DNA from: Planctomycetota bacterium
Lineage (GTDB): Bacteria > Planctomycetota > Phycisphaerae > WQYP01
Length of the DNA stretch: 7,104 nucleotides
Direction: 5' to 3'
Assembly: GCA_021795535.1 (NCBI GenBank)
Contig: JAJYPG010000060.1
Coordinates: 1-7,104 of the forward strand
The first letter of the stretch is position 1. Each line of letters begins with the position of its first letter. Below the pieces are notes generated by a model. It did not search any database, had not been told where the DNA came from, and was given only the letters and a program-made list of their open reading frames with translations. Shown piece after piece: positions 5,263-7,104 of this stretch. A program made the translations under genes and the position numbers.

Positions 5263-6641
5263 CCCAGGCCGAATTGATTGTCAGTGTGTCCGGGATTCGC
5301 GGTATTGTGGGCCAAACGCTCGCGCCCGAATCCATGCTACGTTTTGGCCAGGCCTTTGGACGCTTGCTGCAGGAAAACCGTGCCATCGCCGGCGATACGC
5401 GACCTCTTCGCGTTACAGTCGGCCGGGACAGTCGGCTTTCCGGTTCCATGGTCGCCAGCTCTCTGACCGCCGGCCTGCTTTCCGTGGGCGTGCATGTCAT
5501 TGATCTTGGCATGGTGACAACTCCCAGTGTGGGACTTATGACCCGCTTTCTCACTGCGGATGCGGGAATTGTCATCACAGCCTCGCACAATCCGCCGGAA
5601 TATAATGGCATGAAATTTTTACGAGCGGACGGCGTGGGCTTTCCCCCCGCGGTGATTGAACGGCTTAAAGCCATTTATTCCTCCGCACATTGGAAACTCG
5701 CGGATGTTGAACATATCGGTTCCCTAAGTTCTGATAGCCGCACGCATGCCCACCATGTGCAAACGGTGCTCCAGCATGTGGACGCCAAACCGATAGCCAC
5801 GCACCGCTTCCGTGTGGTGCTCGACAGCATTAATGGTGCCGGTTGTATCGCCTCGCCCATGCTGTTGGGCAAGCTTGGCGTGGAACTGGTGCATATCAAT
5901 GGCGAGGCGACGGGGCGCTTTGCCCACACGCCTGAACCGATCCGCGAAAATCTCCAGGATTTATGCCGCTTTGTGCCGGAGAAAAAGGCCGCCATCGGCT
6001 TTGCCCAGGACCCGGATGCCGACCGCCTGGTGGTGGTGGATGAAACCGGACGCTTCATTGGCGAGGAATATACGCTGGCCCTGGCGGTTCTGAATCGGCT
6101 GATGAGCCGTCCGGGAATAGTGGTCTGCAACCTTTCAACCAGCCGCATGATTGACGATATTGCCGCGCGTTTCGATTCCCGCGTTCTGCGCACCGCGGTG
6201 GGTGAGGCCAATGTGGCCGCACGCAGGATTCAGGAAAAGGCCGTTATCGGCGGCGAAGGCAATGGGGGCGTCATTGATCTGCGCATTGGACCAGTACGTG
6301 ATTCCCTGATGGCAATGGCTTCCATTCTTGAATTGATGACCCGCACCGGCCGGAAGATCAGCGAAATTGTCGCCGGCCTGCCCGCCTACGCCATGCTGAA
6401 AACCAAATTCCCCGCCACCCGCGCGCAGGCCGACGCGCTGGTCGAAAAAGTGAAGTCGGCTTATGCCGCGGAGCGGCTGGATTTACAGGACGGCGTGCGC
6501 ATTGACTGGCCGGAGGGTTGGGTTCAGGTTCGCCCCAGCAACACTGAACCAATCGCCCGCGTAATTGCCGAAGCCCGTGATGATGCCACCGCCCGCGAAC
6601 TGATCGCCCGGGTGGATCGCCTGCGCGAACAACTGGTGTAA
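5259..6641 (+). CDS. glmM: Phosphoglucosamine mutase, archaeal-like subtype of the alpha-D-phosphohexomutase family
   Basis: The enzyme interconverts glucosamine-6-phosphate and glucosamine-1-phosphate, feeding UDP-GlcNAc synthesis. All four family motifs are present in the 460-aa protein: the phosphoserine loop TASHNPPEYNG (Ser109), the Mg loop DPDADR (Asp251, Asp253, Asp255), the sugar-specificity loop GGEGNGGV (Glu333), and the phosphate-binding loop RPSNTEP (Arg425 to Pro431). GGEGNGGV with the following VRDSLMAMASILELM resembles archaeal and other non-standard GlmM, whereas classical bacterial GlmM has GGEQSGH. A phosphomannomutase or phosphoglucomutase role therefore remains possible. 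Presence of an alternative GlmU in the same window favours GlmM. The ATG at 5259 is supported by AAAGGA (5243-5248), ten nt upstream. The PDZ gene begins 20 bp after the stop. Confidence 0.82.
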   Translation: MTQAELIVSVSGIRGIVGQTLAPESMLRFGQAFGRLLQENRAIAGDTRPLRVTVGRDSRLSGSMVASSLTAGLLSVGVHVIDLGMVTTPSVGLMTRFLTADAGIVITASHNPPEYNGMKFLRADGVGFPPAVIERLKAIYSSAHWKLADVEHIGSLSSDSRTHAHHVQTVLQHVDAKPIATHRFRVVLDSINGAGCIASPMLLGKLGVELVHINGEATGRFAHTPEPIRENLQDLCRFVPEKKAAIGFAQDPDADRLVVVDETGRFIGEEYTLALAVLNRLMSRPGIVVCNLSTSRMIDDIAARFDSRVLRTAVGEANVAARRIQEKAVIGGEGNGGVIDLRIGPVRDSLMAMASILELMTRTGRKISEIVAGLPAYAMLKTKFPATRAQADALVEKVKSAYAAERLDLQDGVRIDWPEGWVQVRPSNTEPIARVIAEARDDATARELIARVDRLREQLV

Positions 6642-6661
6642 TATTCTGAAATCGGCTCGAT

Positions 6662-7104
6662 ATGAATATAAAAAGGATGTCTTTTTTTTGTTGCCACATG
6701 CGATTCGGACCGCTGTGGGCATCCCTCGCTCTTATCCTTTTTATAACCGGAGGCGCGGTGCCTGTGGCCATCGCCGCCACCTCGGCCAACAGTCCCGGTC
6801 TTTCGCCCATACAACGGGCCAACGAACGGGTGCTTTCAGTTCTGCGCCAGCCGTCCGCCAGTGGCCTGGCGATTATTTCCCTGGAACTGCCTCCACGCCT
6901 GCTGGCCGCGGGTTTACGGCCAGGCGACATTATTTCCCATGCGGATGGTTCACCGGTTCGTACCAAGCACGATCTGCGACACCTGACTTCAGTCGTTAAA
7001 AAAATAGGGGAGAAAAAAATCTCCATCCTTGTGGCCCGCGGTGAAAAACTAATTCATTTGCACATTGCGCCACAACCTCTGCATGTGGCGGTTGTGCCTG
7101 TTGT
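6662..7104 (+). CDS. Exported PDZ-domain protein (partial, C-terminus beyond window)
   Basis: The frame from ATG 6662 is open to the window edge (147 complete codons). A basic N-terminus (MNIKRM...HMR) is followed by a hydrophobic stretch of about residues 18-35 and a small-residue site AIA-AT near residue 38, consistent with a Sec signal peptide and periplasmic location. Residues of about 66-136 look like a PDZ fold: SGLAIISLELPPRLL, then AGLRPGDIISHADGSPVR (83-100), in which GLRPGDII..DG.PV is the usual core, then KISILVARGEKLIHLHI. No protease domain precedes the PDZ; whether one follows cannot be seen. The start is uncertain: in-frame ATGs lie at 6662, 6677 and 6698, and none has an ideally spaced Shine-Dalgarno. 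The 20-bp gap suggests co-transcription with glmM. Confidence 0.7.
   Translation, partial: MNIKRMSFFCCHMRFGPLWASLALILFITGGAVPVAIAATSANSPGLSPIQRANERVLSVLRQPSASGLAIISLELPPRLLAAGLRPGDIISHADGSPVRTKHDLRHLTSVVKKIGEKKISILVARGEKLIHLHIAPQPLHVAVVPV

Noticed and set aside
6358..7026. 222-codon minus-strand ORF opposite the glmM end and PDZ gene
   Set aside because: Arg/Ser/Pro-rich shadow typical of the reverse frame of GC-rich genes; the plus strand encodes clear GlmM motifs and a PDZ domain there.

Overview
The window reads as chromosomal DNA, fairly GC-rich in its genes, from a bacterium with a Gram-negative-type envelope. It carries mostly housekeeping genes and shows no sign of mobile DNA, CRISPR or a defence island. 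The UDP-GlcNAc genes are of non-standard types: an alternative bifunctional GlmU and an archaeal-like phosphoglucosamine mutase. Together with the weak or absent Shine-Dalgarno sequences at several genes, this makes a member of Planctomycetota or a related phylum a reasonable guess. It is a guess, because there is no rRNA or phylogenetic marker to test it.

Layout. Positions 1-196 (minus) hold the first 65 codons of a LOG/TIGR00730-type Rossmann-fold protein. It is divergent from a tiny, strongly basic 38-aa gene at 368-484 (plus). A 419-aa alternative GlmU runs on the minus strand (1870 to 611), convergent with the small gene. The roughly 510-bp gap between the divergent glmU-like and fumarase genes is the most interesting part. 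On the minus strand it has a promoter-like element whose predicted start falls at the base of a 9-12 bp closing stem. The other half of that stem lies about 180 nt downstream and runs straight into six T residues. This outlines a structured RNA of about 200 nt at 2233-2033. Class II fumarase (2382-3809), zinc-type porphobilinogen synthase HemB (3919-4992), GlmM (5259-6641) and a truncated exported PDZ protein (6662 to the window end) follow on the plus strand.

How the genes fit together. Fumarase acts in the TCA cycle and HemB in tetrapyrrole synthesis. GlmM makes glucosamine-1-phosphate, and the alternative GlmU would acetylate and uridylylate it to UDP-GlcNAc for peptidoglycan and LPS. The window therefore encodes the last two enzymes of that pathway, although they lie about 3.4 kb apart on opposite strands. 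The 109-bp and 266-bp gaps before hemB and glmM each carry promoter-like sequences, so the plus-strand genes need not form one operon. GlmM and the PDZ gene are only 20 bp apart and probably are co-transcribed.

Best leads: the unassigned ncRNA candidate, the acid-free 38-aa protein, a lysine-rich insert of about 27 residues beside the zinc site of HemB, a possibly leaderless hemB start, a terminator-like hairpin just ahead of fumC, and small ORFs in an AT-rich island before glmM, one of which overlaps the glmM start by ATGA.
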